Part shown: piece after piece, positions 1 through 8,462 of the stretch | Layout of the letters: every line of letters begins with the position of its first letter | Position numbering within the stretch: position 1 is the stretch's first letter | NCBI RefSeq assembly: GCF_019443445.1 | Contig: NZ_CP080378.1 | Span: forward strand, 1,364,001-1,428,000 | Direction of reading: 5' to 3' | DNA from: Massilia sp. PAMC28688 | GTDB lineage: Bacteria; Pseudomonadota; Gammaproteobacteria; Burkholderiales; Burkholderiaceae_D | DNA length: 64,000 nucleotides | Program-made: the position numbers and the translations under genes | The notes under the pieces: generated by a model | Database searches by the model: none | Seen by the model: the letters and a program-made list of their open reading frames with translations, nothing else | Told to the model about the DNA's origin: nothing

Positions 1-325
1 GCACGGCGCGGATGTTTTCTTCCACTGTCAGGCGCCGGAACACCGAAGCCTCCTGCGGCAGATAGGACAGGCCGAGCGTGGCGCGGCGATGAATCGGCAT
101 GGTCGAAATATCGACCCCGCTGATATCGATACTGCCCGCGTCCGACGGCACCAGGCCCACGATCATGTAGAACGAGGTGGTCTTGCCGGCGCCGTTGGGG
201 CCCAGCAGGCCCACGACCTCGCCGCACTCCACCTGCAGCGAGACGTCGCGCACCACCAGCTTTTTGCCATAACTTTTCTGCAGCCCGCGAACGATCAGCG
301 TGCTGCCGCAGCGTTTCGGTTCCAT
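1..325 (-). CDS. lptB: LptB, LPS export ABC transporter ATPase (3' part beyond window edge)
   Basis: Cytoplasmic ATPase that powers extraction of LPS from the inner membrane with LptF/LptG. About 108 N-terminal residues are visible, starting at the ATG 325-323. They include a Walker A motif, GPNGAGKTTSFYMIVGL, at about residues 44-60 and the Q-loop region YLPQEASVFRRLTVEENI near the edge; the signature motif and Walker B lie outside the window. The start lies 2 nt after the lptA stop, so the two are translated as one operon. Family identity is firm because the Walker A context and the position after lptC-lptA are both diagnostic. Confidence 0.95.
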   Translation of the reverse strand, partial: MEPKRCGSTLIVRGLQKSYGKKLVVRDVSLQVECGEVVGLLGPNGAGKTTSFYMIVGLVPSDAGSIDISGVDISTMPIHRRATLGLSYLPQEASVFRRLTVEENIRAV

Positions 326-327
326 GC

Positions 328-933
<606 letters not shown>

Positions 934-969
934 GTTCTTGTCAGTCTGTTTGTTTGGTCTTGCCCGATG

Positions 970-1563
970 CTAGCGCGCCGCCGGTGGCGGATACACCATC
1001 CTGCCGCGGCCCATCGTGATCTGGCGCGTGGCGTCGTTGGCCTGCATTCCCATGCCGGTAATGGTGGCGCTGCCCATTGTCATCTTGACCTGCTGGTCCG
1101 TTTTCATGCGGTCTTCGTCCGGCAGCACTGTCAGCGCCTCGGTCTGCATCTGCATTGCGCGCGTGGTGGCCGATGCCGGACGGCTGATATCGACATTTCC
1201 CAGCAGGTCCACCTCGTTGTCCTGGTGCCGGATGCGCGCGCTGTTGGCCCTGGCCGTCATGGGCGGCGCGCCCGGGGTCAGGTTCTTCAGGATCGGCCGC
1301 TCGACGATGGACACGTCGCTGTGCGGCCGGTGCGTGAGGCGCTCGCCATGGAACAGGTAGCGCGGCTTGCCGTCAGGAGTCATGCGCACGAAGCTGAATT
1401 TTTCGATGATGTAATCCGGCTCGTCGCCCGCATCGGGGTTGAAGCTCACATCCGGCCGGTTCATGACCTGCACCAGCCAGAACGAACCGGCGGCCAGGAA
1501 CACCCCGGCCGTGATCATCGCCAGCAGCGGCCAGCGGTGGGCTGTGCGCTTGTGTTTATCCAT
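970..1563 (-). CDS. lptC: LptC, inner-membrane LPS transport component
   Basis: Bitopic inner-membrane protein that receives LPS from LptB2FG and passes it to LptA. I chose the start MDKHKRTAHRWPLL (197 residues): its ATG overlaps the kdsC stop as TGATG, and a frame extension further upstream is an Arg-rich shadow of kdsC. One N-terminal membrane segment (about residues 12-30, LLAMITAGVFLAAGSFWLV) is followed by the periplasmic LptC domain (e.g. FVRMTPDGKPRYLFHGERL). Position between kdsC and lptA is the standard proteobacterial arrangement. Confidence 0.93.
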   Translation of the reverse strand: MDKHKRTAHRWPLLAMITAGVFLAAGSFWLVQVMNRPDVSFNPDAGDEPDYIIEKFSFVRMTPDGKPRYLFHGERLTHRPHSDVSIVERPILKNLTPGAPPMTARANSARIRHQDNEVDLLGNVDISRPASATTRAMQMQTEALTVLPDEDRMKTDQQVKMTMGSATITGMGMQANDATRQITMGRGRMVYPPPAAR

Positions 1564-2129
1564 CAGGCGAAATACGGCGCCAGCGCCGCCTCGTACGTAC
1601 CCTGGGCACGCATCACCATGTCGCACACCTCGCGCACGGCGCCGCGCCCGCCCCCCGCGCGCGTGACGTAATGGGCGCGGTGCTGCACCTCCGGGTGGCC
1701 GGTTGGTACGGTGACGGCAAAGCCCACCTGCAGCAGCAGCGGCAGGTCGATCACGTCGTCGCCGATATAGCCGCACTGGTCGGCCGTCAAGCCGGTTGCC
1801 TCCAGCAGGCGCGCAAAGGCCACCCGCTTGTCGTGGATGCCCTGGTGCACGTGCTGTATGCCCAGGTCGGCCGCGCGCCGCACCACGATCGGCGAATTGC
1901 GGGCACTGATGATGGCGGTCGCCACCCCGCTTTTCTGGAGCAGCTGGATGCCCAGGCCATCGAGCACATTGAAGGTCTTGGTCGCTTCGCCATCCGGGCC
2001 GTAGGTAAGGCTGCCGTCGGTCAGTACGCCGTCGACGTCAAAGATCATGACCTTGATGGCCGCAGCGCGGCGCATGTGCGCAAGTTCGGTGCGGGGACGC
2101 TCTGCCGCGATGTTGTTCGGGTCAGTCAT
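1563..2129 (-). CDS. kdsC: KdsC, 3-deoxy-D-manno-octulosonate 8-phosphate phosphatase
   Basis: Cytoplasmic HAD-family phosphatase that dephosphorylates Kdo-8-phosphate, the step before Kdo activation for the LPS inner core. The 188-residue product has the HAD motif I FDVDGVLTDG with the nucleophile and acid Asp31 and Asp33, a motif II Ser in TAIISAR, and the motif IV stretch GYIGDDVIDLPLL. C1-type HADs such as KdsC lack a large cap and work as tetramers, which fits the length. It overlaps kdsD by 1 nt upstream and lptC downstream (TGATG). Confidence 0.95.
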   Translation of the reverse strand: MTDPNNIAAERPRTELAHMRRAAAIKVMIFDVDGVLTDGSLTYGPDGEATKTFNVLDGLGIQLLQKSGVATAIISARNSPIVVRRAADLGIQHVHQGIHDKRVAFARLLEATGLTADQCGYIGDDVIDLPLLLQVGFAVTVPTGHPEVQHRAHYVTRAGGGRGAVREVCDMVMRAQGTYEAALAPYFA

Positions 2130-3160
2130 CAGATCACCTTTGCGCGCGTGAGGTCGTGGATGTGCAGGGCGCCCACCAGGCGATCTTCATCATCGACCAC
2201 CAGCATCTGGTTGATGCGGTTTTCTTCCATCACGTGCACCGCGTCCACGGCCAGCTGCTCCGGCCGCACGCGGCGCGGATTGGCGTGCATGACGTCGCGA
2301 ATGACGATCTTGGTGAAGTCCTGGACCCGTTCGATGAGGCGGCGCAGGTCGCCGTCGGTGAACACGCCGATCGGGTGGCCGGCTTCATCGACCACCGCCG
2401 TCATGCCCATGCCTTTCTGGGTGATTTCAAGCAGGGCCGTGGCCAGCGGCACGTCGGCCAGCACGCGCGGCACCGCCTCGCCGCTGCGCATCACGTCGCG
2501 CACGTGGGTCAGCAGGCGCCGGCCCAGGGCACCACCGGGGTGGGAGCGCGCGAAGTCTTCTTCCTTGAAACCACGCGCGTCCAGCAGAGCCACGGCCAGG
2601 GCGTCGCCCAGGGCCAGCGTGACCGTGGTGGAAGCGGTGGGTGCGAGGTTGAGGGGGCAGGCTTCCTTGGCCACCGAAACATCGAGGTGGACGTCGGCCA
2701 GCAGCGCCAGCGAGGACTTGGGATTGCCCGTCATGGCGATCAGGGGCGCACCCATGCGCTTGATGATGGGCAGGATCGACATCAGTTCTGCCGTTTCGCC
2801 GGAATTGGAAATGGCGATAAAGGCATCCTGCGCCGTGACCATGCCCAGGTCGCCGTGGGCAGCTTCTGCCGGATGGACAAACATGGCCGGGGTACCGGTG
2901 GACGCCAGGGTGGCGGCGATCTTGCGCCCGATGTGGCCGGACTTGCCGATGCCCGACACCACCACCCGGCCACCGCAGGCAAGCAGCAGGCCCACAGCCT
3001 TGCCCACGCTGTCGTCGCCGAGCAGGCGCCGCTGGAGCGCGTGCATGGCGTCGACTTCGATGTCGAGCGTCTCGCGCGCCATGTCCATGGCCCGTTCGAG
3101 CGCTTGCTGGTCAAAACGGTCAAAAGCTTTCAGCATTGTTTTTTCATCGGTTACACTCAT
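2129..3160 (-). CDS. kdsD: KdsD, D-arabinose 5-phosphate isomerase
   Basis: Converts ribulose 5-phosphate to arabinose 5-phosphate, the first committed precursor of Kdo. An N-terminal SIS domain (GKSGHIGRKIAATLASTG, and SNSGETAEL for sugar-phosphate binding) is followed by two CBS domains (e.g. VMHANPRRVRPEQLAVDAV). I start at ATG 3160 (343 residues, MSVTDEKTMLKAFDR). The ATG at 3136 (335 residues) is an equal alternative, since neither has a clear Shine-Dalgarno; the residues upstream of 3160 look like non-coding leader. First gene of the kdsD-kdsC-lptCAB operon, divergent from the antiporter. Confidence 0.94.
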   Translation of the reverse strand: MSVTDEKTMLKAFDRFDQQALERAMDMARETLDIEVDAMHALQRRLLGDDSVGKAVGLLLACGGRVVVSGIGKSGHIGRKIAATLASTGTPAMFVHPAEAAHGDLGMVTAQDAFIAISNSGETAELMSILPIIKRMGAPLIAMTGNPKSSLALLADVHLDVSVAKEACPLNLAPTASTTVTLALGDALAVALLDARGFKEEDFARSHPGGALGRRLLTHVRDVMRSGEAVPRVLADVPLATALLEITQKGMGMTAVVDEAGHPIGVFTDGDLRRLIERVQDFTKIVIRDVMHANPRRVRPEQLAVDAVHVMEENRINQMLVVDDEDRLVGALHIHDLTRAKVI

Positions 3161-3260
3161 GGAAAGCAGTATAAACGAATTGCGAAAGCAAAAAACTTGC
3201 CAGACGTAACAAACAACGATTTCCGCGTACGCGGTCCCCACATTACTTCATTGGCAAAGC

Positions 3261-5246
3261 ATGGTGTCAGGTCTCGAACAAACGCTCTTATTGCTGGGCA
3301 GCGCAGTGCTGGGCGTAGTCGCTTTCCGCTCTCTCCACCTGCCTCCCATGCTGGGCTACCTGGCCGTCGGCATCCTGATTGGTCCCCACGCGCTGGGGCT
3401 GGCCGAAAATAACGACACCACCCACACCCTGGCCGAATTCGGTGTGGTCTTCCTCATGTTTTCAATTGGCCTGGAGTTTTCGCTGGCCCAGCTCATGGCC
3501 ATGCGGCGCGTGGTGTTCGGCCTGGGGACGGCGCAGGTTGTATTGACAATCGCCTCCACCATGATATTCGGCTGGCTGCTTTCCACCCAGCTGCCGCCGG
3601 CCTACCAGGTCAGCTGGCAGGCGGCTTTTGCCCTGGGCGGGGCGCTGGCCATGTCCTCCACCGCCATCGCCGTCAAGATGCTCACCGAGCGGCTGGAACT
3701 GGAAAGCGAACATGGGCGCAAGATCATCGGCATCCTGCTGTTCCAGGATCTGGCCGTGGTGCCGCTCCTGATCATGATCCCGTCGCTCGGCAAGCCGCCC
3801 GAGGAACTGGCCGAGACGCTGGCCTGGGCCGGCCTGAAGGCCATTGGCGTGCTGGTGCTGCTGCTGTTCATCGGGCAGAAAATCATGCGCAAGTGGTTCA
3901 CGCTGGTGGTCAAGCGCCGCTCGCAGGAGCTGTTCATGCTCAACCTGCTCCTGATCACCCTGGGCGCGGCCTGGATCACCGAGCGCGCCGGCCTGTCGAT
4001 GGCGCTGGGCGCTTTTGTGGCCGGCATGCTCATTTCGGAAACCCAGTACAAGCATCAGGTGGAAGAAGACATCAAGCCGTTCCGCGATGTGCTGCTGGGG
4101 CTTTTCTTTATCACCGTGGGCATGCTGCTCAACGTCCAGCTGGTGATTGCGCACTGGTGGCTGGTGCTGATCCTGCTGTGCGGCCCGGTGCTGGTCAAGT
4201 TTGCTCTGATCGCGGCGCTGACCAAGTTGTTTGGTTCCTCCGACGGGGTCTCGATCCGCACCGGCCTGGCGCTGGCGCAGGCCGGTGAATTCGGCTTCGT
4301 GCTGTTGACGCTGACCTCGGGCGCGAACCTGATCGATCCTTTCATCATCCAGCTGGTGCTCGCCTCCATGGTGCTGTCGATGCTGGTGGCGCCCTTCCTG
4401 TTCGAGAAATCGGACCGGATCGTGATGAAGCTCTCGTCCAACGAATGGATGCTGCAGTCGCTGCAGCTGACCCAGATCGCTTCGCGCACCATGGCCGCGC
4501 AAAAGCACGTGATCATTGCCGGCTTCGGCCGCAGCGGGCAGAGCCTGGCCACCCTGCTGTCGGATGAAAAAATCGCCTACCAGGCGCTGGACCTGGACCC
4601 GGAGCGGATCCAGGAAGCGCAGGCCGCCGGTGCCAGCGTGTCGTACGGCGACGCGGGCCGCAAGGAGAGCCTGGTGGCGGCGGGCCTGTATCGCGCCAGC
4701 GCCCTGGTGATCACCTATGCCGACACGGCGTCGGCGCTGCGCGTGCTGCACCTGGTCCACGAGCTGGCCCCGGCCCTGCCGGTCATCGTGCGCAGCTACG
4801 ACGACACCGACCTGGATTTGCTGAAGAAAGCTGGCGCCGCCGAAGTGGTGCCGGAGGCGCTCGAGGGCAGCCTGATGCTGGCCTCGCACGCCATGGTCAT
4901 GATGGGCGTGCCGCTGCGGCGCGTGGTGCACCGCGTGCAGCTGGCGCGCGACGAGCGCTATGCCTCGCTGCGCGGCTTCTTCCACGGCGCCGGCGACGCG
5001 GGGGACGATCCCGAGCACACCTACGTGCGGCTGCATTCGGTGATCCTGCGCGACGATGCCGGCGCCATCGGCAAGCGCGTGGAAGAACTGGAGCTGCACG
5101 AAGTGGGCGCGGAAGTGACCACCATCCGACGCGGCAAGGACCGGGTGGAGGTCAAGCCCCGCACCGAATTCAAGATGGGCGACGTGGTGGTGCTGCGCGG
5201 CTCGGCCGACGCGGTGGACCGGGCCGAGAGCCGCCTGCTGCATTAG
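3261..5246 (+). CDS. KefB/KefC-type monovalent cation:proton antiporter (CPA2) with TrkA domains
   Basis: Inner-membrane potassium/proton antiporter or channel of the CPA2 family, 661 residues. About 12-13 membrane segments occupy residues 1-385. A RCK/TrkA-N domain follows with the nucleotide-binding motif GFGRSGQSL at about residue 420, and a TrkA-C domain lies at about 580-655 (VEELELHEVGAEVTTIRRG). E. coli KefB/KefC are about 600-620 residues and gated by glutathione adducts; glutathione binding cannot be judged here and no KefF/KefG ancillary gene is adjacent. It is divergent from kdsD and appears monocistronic. Confidence 0.9.
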   Translation: MVSGLEQTLLLLGSAVLGVVAFRSLHLPPMLGYLAVGILIGPHALGLAENNDTTHTLAEFGVVFLMFSIGLEFSLAQLMAMRRVVFGLGTAQVVLTIASTMIFGWLLSTQLPPAYQVSWQAAFALGGALAMSSTAIAVKMLTERLELESEHGRKIIGILLFQDLAVVPLLIMIPSLGKPPEELAETLAWAGLKAIGVLVLLLFIGQKIMRKWFTLVVKRRSQELFMLNLLLITLGAAWITERAGLSMALGAFVAGMLISETQYKHQVEEDIKPFRDVLLGLFFITVGMLLNVQLVIAHWWLVLILLCGPVLVKFALIAALTKLFGSSDGVSIRTGLALAQAGEFGFVLLTLTSGANLIDPFIIQLVLASMVLSMLVAPFLFEKSDRIVMKLSSNEWMLQSLQLTQIASRTMAAQKHVIIAGFGRSGQSLATLLSDEKIAYQALDLDPERIQEAQAAGASVSYGDAGRKESLVAAGLYRASALVITYADTASALRVLHLVHELAPALPVIVRSYDDTDLDLLKKAGAAEVVPEALEGSLMLASHAMVMMGVPLRRVVHRVQLARDERYASLRGFFHGAGDAGDDPEHTYVRLHSVILRDDAGAIGKRVEELELHEVGAEVTTIRRGKDRVEVKPRTEFKMGDVVVLRGSADAVDRAESRLLH

Positions 5247-5354
5247 GCACGCGCGCAGCACGATTGCGGCGGGGCCACGCAAAATTGGTTAGGATGGGCG
5301 TGACGGGAGCCGTGCCGTCCCGGCTCTTCTCCGCCACCCAGGACCCGCCCTTCC

Positions 5355-6176
5355 ATGAAACTGCATCAGGAACTTATCGCCACCAACGGCATCAAGCTCA
5401 ATGTCGCGAGCGTGGGCGCCGGTGCGCCCATCGTGCTGCTGCACGGTTTTCCCGATACCCACACCAGCTGGCGCAAGCAGGTGGCGGCACTGGTCAATGC
5501 GGGCTACCGCGTGATCATGCCGGACCTGCGCGGTTATGGCGCCAGCGATGCGCCGCCGGGAACCGATGCCTATCACGTCAAGGTGCTGTGCGCCGACATC
5601 ATTGGCCTGCTGGACGCCATGCAGCTTGAGCGCGTCTACCTGGTGGGCCACGACTGGGGCGCCGTGGTGGGCTGGCACGTGTGCATGGCGGCGCCGCAGC
5701 GGGTGGAGCGGTTTGCCGCGCTGTCCGTGGGCCACCCCAACGCCTACGCCGGGGCAGGCATCGCCCAGAAACTGAAAGCCTGGTACGCCGGCTTGTTCCA
5801 GCTGCCGGGCGTGGCCGAAGCCATGGTCCGGGCCGGCGACCTGATGGCGCTCAAGCCGCAGGCGGTGGACGAGGCGCAGCTGGACGACTGGCGCGCCAAC
5901 TTCAGCGGCGAAGGACGGCTCACGGCCGCCCTCAATTACTACCGCGCCAACAGGCATCTGGCACTGGGGGCAGAGTACCCGCCGGTCACCGTGCCGGTGC
6001 TGGGCGTGTGGAGCGAAGGCGACCCGGCGCTGACCGAGGCGCAGATGCAGGATTCGGCAGCCTGGGTCGCGGGATCGTTCCGCTACGAGCGCCTGGACGG
6101 CGACATCGGACACTGGCTGCAGCTCAAGGAGCCGCGCCGCGTCAACAAGCTGCTGATTGGTTTCGGCGCGGCCTGA
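5355..6176 (+). CDS. Alpha/beta hydrolase, epoxide hydrolase-like
   Basis: Soluble alpha/beta-hydrolase fold protein of 273 residues with the oxyanion motif HGFPDTHTSW (about residues 32-41). The nucleophile elbow is GHDWGA, with Asp in place of the usual Ser, and a catalytic His lies in GDIGHW near residue 251. An Asp nucleophile with HGFP is typical of epoxide hydrolases and haloacetate/haloalkane dehalogenases; a cap region spans about 130-200. The substrate cannot be told. It lies downstream of the antiporter and convergent with the cyclase gene (6 nt gap), without a clear Shine-Dalgarno. Confidence 0.85.
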   Translation: MKLHQELIATNGIKLNVASVGAGAPIVLLHGFPDTHTSWRKQVAALVNAGYRVIMPDLRGYGASDAPPGTDAYHVKVLCADIIGLLDAMQLERVYLVGHDWGAVVGWHVCMAAPQRVERFAALSVGHPNAYAGAGIAQKLKAWYAGLFQLPGVAEAMVRAGDLMALKPQAVDEAQLDDWRANFSGEGRLTAALNYYRANRHLALGAEYPPVTVPVLGVWSEGDPALTEAQMQDSAAWVAGSFRYERLDGDIGHWLQLKEPRRVNKLLIGFGAA

Positions 6177-6182
6177 CGGCCC

Positions 6183-7313
6183 CTATTCGCCGGCAATGAC
6201 GCGGTTGCGCCCCGCTTCCTTGGCCTTGTACAGGGCGCTGTCGGCCTTGGCCAGCAGGGCCTGGCCCGCGCCTTCGGCCGCGTTGTCGCGCGCAAAGTCG
6301 TCCAGCGCGGCAACGCCAATGGACACCGACACGGTCTGCGTATTGCCGCTTGAGAGGGCAAACGGGCGGTTGAAGATGCTGGTGCGAATGCGCTCAGCCA
6401 CCACGCTGGCGTCTGCCAATTCGGCATTGATCAGCAGGACCACGAATTCCTCGCCGCCGAAGCGCGCCAGGGCATCGGAAACGCGCAACTCAGCCTTGAT
6501 GCGGGTGGCCACTTCACGCAGCACTTCGTCGCCGCCCTGGTGGCCCATGGTGTCATTGACCTGCTTGAAGTGGTCGATGTCGATGTACATCACCGAAATG
6601 CGGTACTGCTGGCGGCGGGCGCGCGCCACCTCTTCGGTCAGGCGGCGGTCGATGTAGCGGCGGTTGTAGACGCCGGTCAGCGAATCGGTCAGCCCGATGT
6701 ACTTGAGCATTTCGTTGCTGATGACGTTTTCGAGGCAGATGGCGATAATCGAGGCCATGTGCTCCACAAAGTCGGTCCCCATGGAGGGCGTGAAACGGGT
6801 GCCGTCCAGGCTGCCCAGGTTGAGGCTGCCAATGAGGCGCTTGTTGCGCAGCAGGGGGACCAGGGCAATGCTTTGCAGGCCGGCCGGGGCATGCGGGAAC
6901 ATGGGCTGGTGGCTGGCCGGAATGTACGGCCCCAGCAAGGGACGGGGCGGCCCGGTGAGCAGGTCGCTGCGCGATGGCACAAACCCCAGGGCCGGTGCAT
7001 TTTCCACGAACACCAGGTGCGGGTAATCGTCGAAATCGACGCCAAGGCGCGTCATGACGGTGCGGATATCTTCGCCTTCATCAATCAGGCACAGGCTGAC
7101 AATGTCGAGCTCGGAGATCACGGGCAGGCTGCGGAAAATGGTGCTGATCAAACTGGGGAAACTGTCGGAGCCCACAATTTCCAGGTCGAACGCCTGATGC
7201 CGGCACATGATGCCGTGGTTGCGTTCGGCCTGCTCCATCATGTGCGCCATGCTCGCGCGCAGCGATTCGTTTTCTTCCGTCAGATCGCGCCCTGCAACGC
7301 CCGCGTCGTGCAT
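6183..7313 (-). CDS. GAF-GGDEF diguanylate cyclase
   Basis: Cytoplasmic signalling enzyme predicted to make c-di-GMP from two GTP. The 376-residue product has an N-terminal helical segment, a GAF-like region (about 40-190, e.g. LRNKRLIGSLNLGSLDG) and a C-terminal GGDEF domain (about 205-370). The active site is intact (RFGGEEFVVLL), and an inhibitory I-site RVSD sits five residues before GGEEF, so product feedback is likely. No EAL domain is present. A good ribosome-binding site (GGAAGGAA, 6 nt before the ATG) supports the start. What the GAF domain senses is unknown. Confidence 0.92.
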   Translation of the reverse strand: MHDAGVAGRDLTEENESLRASMAHMMEQAERNHGIMCRHQAFDLEIVGSDSFPSLISTIFRSLPVISELDIVSLCLIDEGEDIRTVMTRLGVDFDDYPHLVFVENAPALGFVPSRSDLLTGPPRPLLGPYIPASHQPMFPHAPAGLQSIALVPLLRNKRLIGSLNLGSLDGTRFTPSMGTDFVEHMASIIAICLENVISNEMLKYIGLTDSLTGVYNRRYIDRRLTEEVARARRQQYRISVMYIDIDHFKQVNDTMGHQGGDEVLREVATRIKAELRVSDALARFGGEEFVVLLINAELADASVVAERIRTSIFNRPFALSSGNTQTVSVSIGVAALDDFARDNAAEGAGQALLAKADSALYKAKEAGRNRVIAGE

Positions 7314-7478
7314 ATCGTTCCTTCCCGTTTCATCTTGCTGGTACGTGTATCACATTACGCCATCCTGGCGCGAATGAAAATGAAAATTGGCAACAACGTG
7401 TCGTTTGTCGCGCATTATTATGCACCGGGAGGGTGGGCGCCGCCGCCCTGCTGAATCAGGCAATCCCAGCCGTGGCTC

Positions 7479-8330
7479 TCAGAACGCGAGCGTCATGGTG
7501 ACCGGCATGCCCACGTACAGGCGCTCGCCGTCACCGGCGGTAATGATGCAATTCATGCCGAAACAGATGGCGTCATTCATGGCAGGCCGGGTTCGAAAGC
7601 TGCGCATGATATCGAGCGGATCGGGACCGGGCACACCGGTGGCCTGGTCGACGGCAGGAATGGGGCAACGCCCGCATGGCTTGACCGGCTTGAGCTGCGC
7701 CGCGCCGAGGGCAAAGTGGTCGGCAAAGTCTTCCTCAAAGGCGCCGATGCCGTCGATGACGACGTTGGGACGGAGACGGTTCATGGGCAGTGGCGCACGT
7801 CCTGCCGCCACCATCTTGTCGTTGAGCTCGGCCAACGAGGCCGAGCCGGCCAGCAGCACCGGGTATCCGTCCGAAAACAGGGTGGGCGCTTCGATACCGC
7901 CGGTCCACTTGGTGCTGGTCACGCGCGAGGCGCCGGCATGGAAGCGTACCAGCCGGCACGGCGCGCCAATGGCGCTGGAAAACCAGGCCGCCGTCAGGTC
8001 GTCGCAATCGTAGGCCAGCACCTTGTCGTCCCAGATCGACACTTCCAGCGTGCGTTCGTGTTCCGGATCGGGCAAGCCAAGCGGAATTTCCAGGCGCAGC
8101 ATGCCGGGCGCGCGCACTTCCAGCGTCTCGCTGCGAAGACGCGGCGCGATGAGGGCCATGCGCGGATGTTCGCGCTGGGTCAGGTAGCAGCCCTGTTCAT
8201 CGACCAGCATCCACTCGCGGTCATACACGGCATCGACCGACAGGCCGGCCGTGGTCAGCGTTGCTTCCTTGACCGAAATACCGGCACAGGATTTGATCGG
8301 ATACAAAGTCAGTTCGGACAAAATCGCCAT
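7479..8330 (-). CDS. MOSC domain protein (YcbX family)
   Basis: Predicted molybdenum-cofactor-binding protein of 283 residues. An N-terminal MOSC-associated beta-barrel (MAILSELTLYPIKSCAGI, residues 1-120) precedes a MOSC domain whose conserved Cys lies in KPCGRCPIPAVD. E. coli YcbX is a Moco enzyme that reduces N-hydroxylated base analogues such as hydroxylaminopurine; it is longer because it has a C-terminal 2Fe-2S ferredoxin domain that is absent here. Electrons would have to come from a separate protein, and none is encoded next to it. It is divergent from the secreted protein at 8463. Confidence 0.88.
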   Translation of the reverse strand: MAILSELTLYPIKSCAGISVKEATLTTAGLSVDAVYDREWMLVDEQGCYLTQREHPRMALIAPRLRSETLEVRAPGMLRLEIPLGLPDPEHERTLEVSIWDDKVLAYDCDDLTAAWFSSAIGAPCRLVRFHAGASRVTSTKWTGGIEAPTLFSDGYPVLLAGSASLAELNDKMVAAGRAPLPMNRLRPNVVIDGIGAFEEDFADHFALGAAQLKPVKPCGRCPIPAVDQATGVPGPDPLDIMRSFRTRPAMNDAICFGMNCIITAGDGERLYVGMPVTMTLAF

Positions 8331-8462
8331 GCTGTGCTATTTCTTGAGAGGAAGTTGGCCGCCAGTATGCCTCAGATCTCACGGGCGGAATAAGTGGGAA
8401 TTGTCGCCGAAACGGTTTAATATCCGCAATGTTGAATTTTTAATAAAGAATGGGATGGTTTC

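Noticed and set aside
1671..3412. Long open frames antisense to kdsC and kdsD
   Set aside because: GC-rich codon bias leaves antisense frames open; products are Arg/Ser/His-rich with no recognisable motif, and the opposite strand has clear families.
3462..5282. 606-codon frame antisense to the KefB/C-type gene
   Set aside because: Gln/His/Arg-rich shadow of a real membrane protein; no domain pattern and no ribosome-binding site of note.
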